Both the position numbers and the translations under genes were made by a program. From Pseudomonadota bacterium (GTDB taxonomy: Bacteria; Desulfobacterota; Desulfobulbia; Desulfobulbales; Desulfocapsaceae): a stretch of DNA of 64,000 nucleotides. Shown in pieces: positions 63,873 through 64,000 of the stretch. The stretch spans positions 25,919-89,918 of the forward strand of contig JAHIUA010000093.1 in the NCBI GenBank assembly GCA_018817385.1, written 5' to 3'. Below the pieces are notes generated by a model. The model made no database searches, was not told the origin of the DNA, and was given only the letters and a program-made list of their open reading frames with translations. Numbering within the stretch: position 1 is the first letter of the stretch; every line of letters begins with the position of its first letter.

Positions 63873-64000
63873 GTCGGACTTAGACATAAATCTGCTGCAA
63901 ATTTGACAAATCGGCCCATATTTCCATAGATTTTCGTTAAATAGGCCTGCTATTCGCCTCAAATCCATGAAAATCTGGTCTCGATTTCTCTAATTTTCGC
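63873..64000. mobile_element. Possible terminus of an insertion sequence, cut by the window edge
   Basis: From AGGAGCCTGTCGGACTTAGAC the sequence has the look of an IS end, and its minus strand carries short relics reading REIETRFSWI and KFAADLCLSPTGS, as often seen at IS4/IS5-type right ends. No transposase is visible inside the window. The call rests on pattern memory only. Confidence 0.3.

Noticed and set aside
63741..63968. A 75-codon minus-strand frame at the right edge
   Set aside because: It crosses the apparent IS terminus and reads part of the IS end, so it is not a separate gene.
1..64000. CRISPR arrays, tRNA or rRNA genes, JUMPstart/ops elements
   Set aside because: I looked for regularly spaced repeats, cloverleaf-like ends and the ops-type GGCGGTAG sequence, and saw none that hold up.

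Overview
This window is almost entirely one very large surface-polysaccharide biosynthesis and export locus from a Gram-negative bacterium. About 45 of roughly 50 credible genes make, decorate, polymerise or export glycans, and nearly all lie on the minus strand. The left edge holds household genes: a partial coaBC, a Bax-inhibitor-1-type membrane protein and an orphan CooC-like nickel ATPase. CooC, an L-fucose/UDP-xylose type glycan locus and insertion-sequence debris would fit an anaerobic Desulfobacterota (sulfate-reducer-like) genome. That placement is inference, because nothing here fixes the taxon. I see no tRNA, rRNA or CRISPR array.

Layout. (A) 2.2-9.8 kb: a seven-gene minus-strand operon with UDP-xylose synthase at its head, two GT4 and three GT2 glycosyltransferases, and a WbaP/WcaJ-type initiating phosphosugar transferase at its end. 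(B) 10.3-20.1 kb: two 'polyprenyl-phosphate sugar synthase plus large membrane GT-C transferase' modules facing each other, with a GDSL esterase-like protein, a propeller-like exported protein and a sugar O-methyltransferase. (C) 20.2-21.3 kb: two small secreted proteins with their own sigma70-like promoter and a terminator. (D) 21.6-45.3 kb: a long, tightly packed run headed by gmd and a gmd-like paralogue. It continues with an ABC exporter (Wzm/Wzt with C-terminal domain), a coiled-coil methyltransferase, a tandem GT4 fusion, a 1032-residue membrane protein, an acyltransferase, a metal-hydrolase-like protein, a GlpD-like flavoprotein, AsnB, GT4/GT2 enzymes, an acetyltransferase and a Wzx flippase. 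(E) 45.4-48.7 kb: an O-antigen polymerase/ligase and GDP-fucose synthase. (F) 49.4-54.2 kb: a second initiation block (membrane-anchored 4,6-dehydratase, WecA/WbpL-like transferase, epimerase, GT2). (G) 55.2-57.2 kb: a second ABC exporter pair without the Wzt C-terminal domain. (H) 57.7-63.4 kb: two unrelated carbohydrate-type sulfotransferases, a GT32-GT2 fusion and an unassigned GT-like protein, next to a degenerate transposase gene and an apparent IS terminus at the right edge.

How it fits together. Nucleotide sugars supplied in the window are UDP-xylose, GDP-4-keto-6-deoxymannose and GDP-L-fucose, plus a 4-keto-6-deoxy-HexNAc series. GDP-mannose and UDP-glucuronate synthesis are not here. 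There are two different initiating enzymes, one Wzx, one Wzy/WaaL-type protein and two ABC exporters, so more than one glycan is probably assembled. No Wza/Wzc/Wzz genes are seen, so the envelope export machinery must lie elsewhere. Modifications encoded include methylation (four methyltransferases), acylation, sulfation, possible amidation and periplasmic glycosyl decoration.

The most interesting unexplained signals are: a shared 14-bp palindromic motif about 110-120 bp upstream of the two sugar-nucleotide operons; a G9 tract abutting a glycosyltransferase start codon; a candidate chain-capping methyltransferase with a coiled coil next to Wzt; GT-C enzymes fused to extracytoplasmic beta-sandwich domains; the autonomous secreted-protein pair; and the sulfotransferase/GT32 unit lying between IS remnants.
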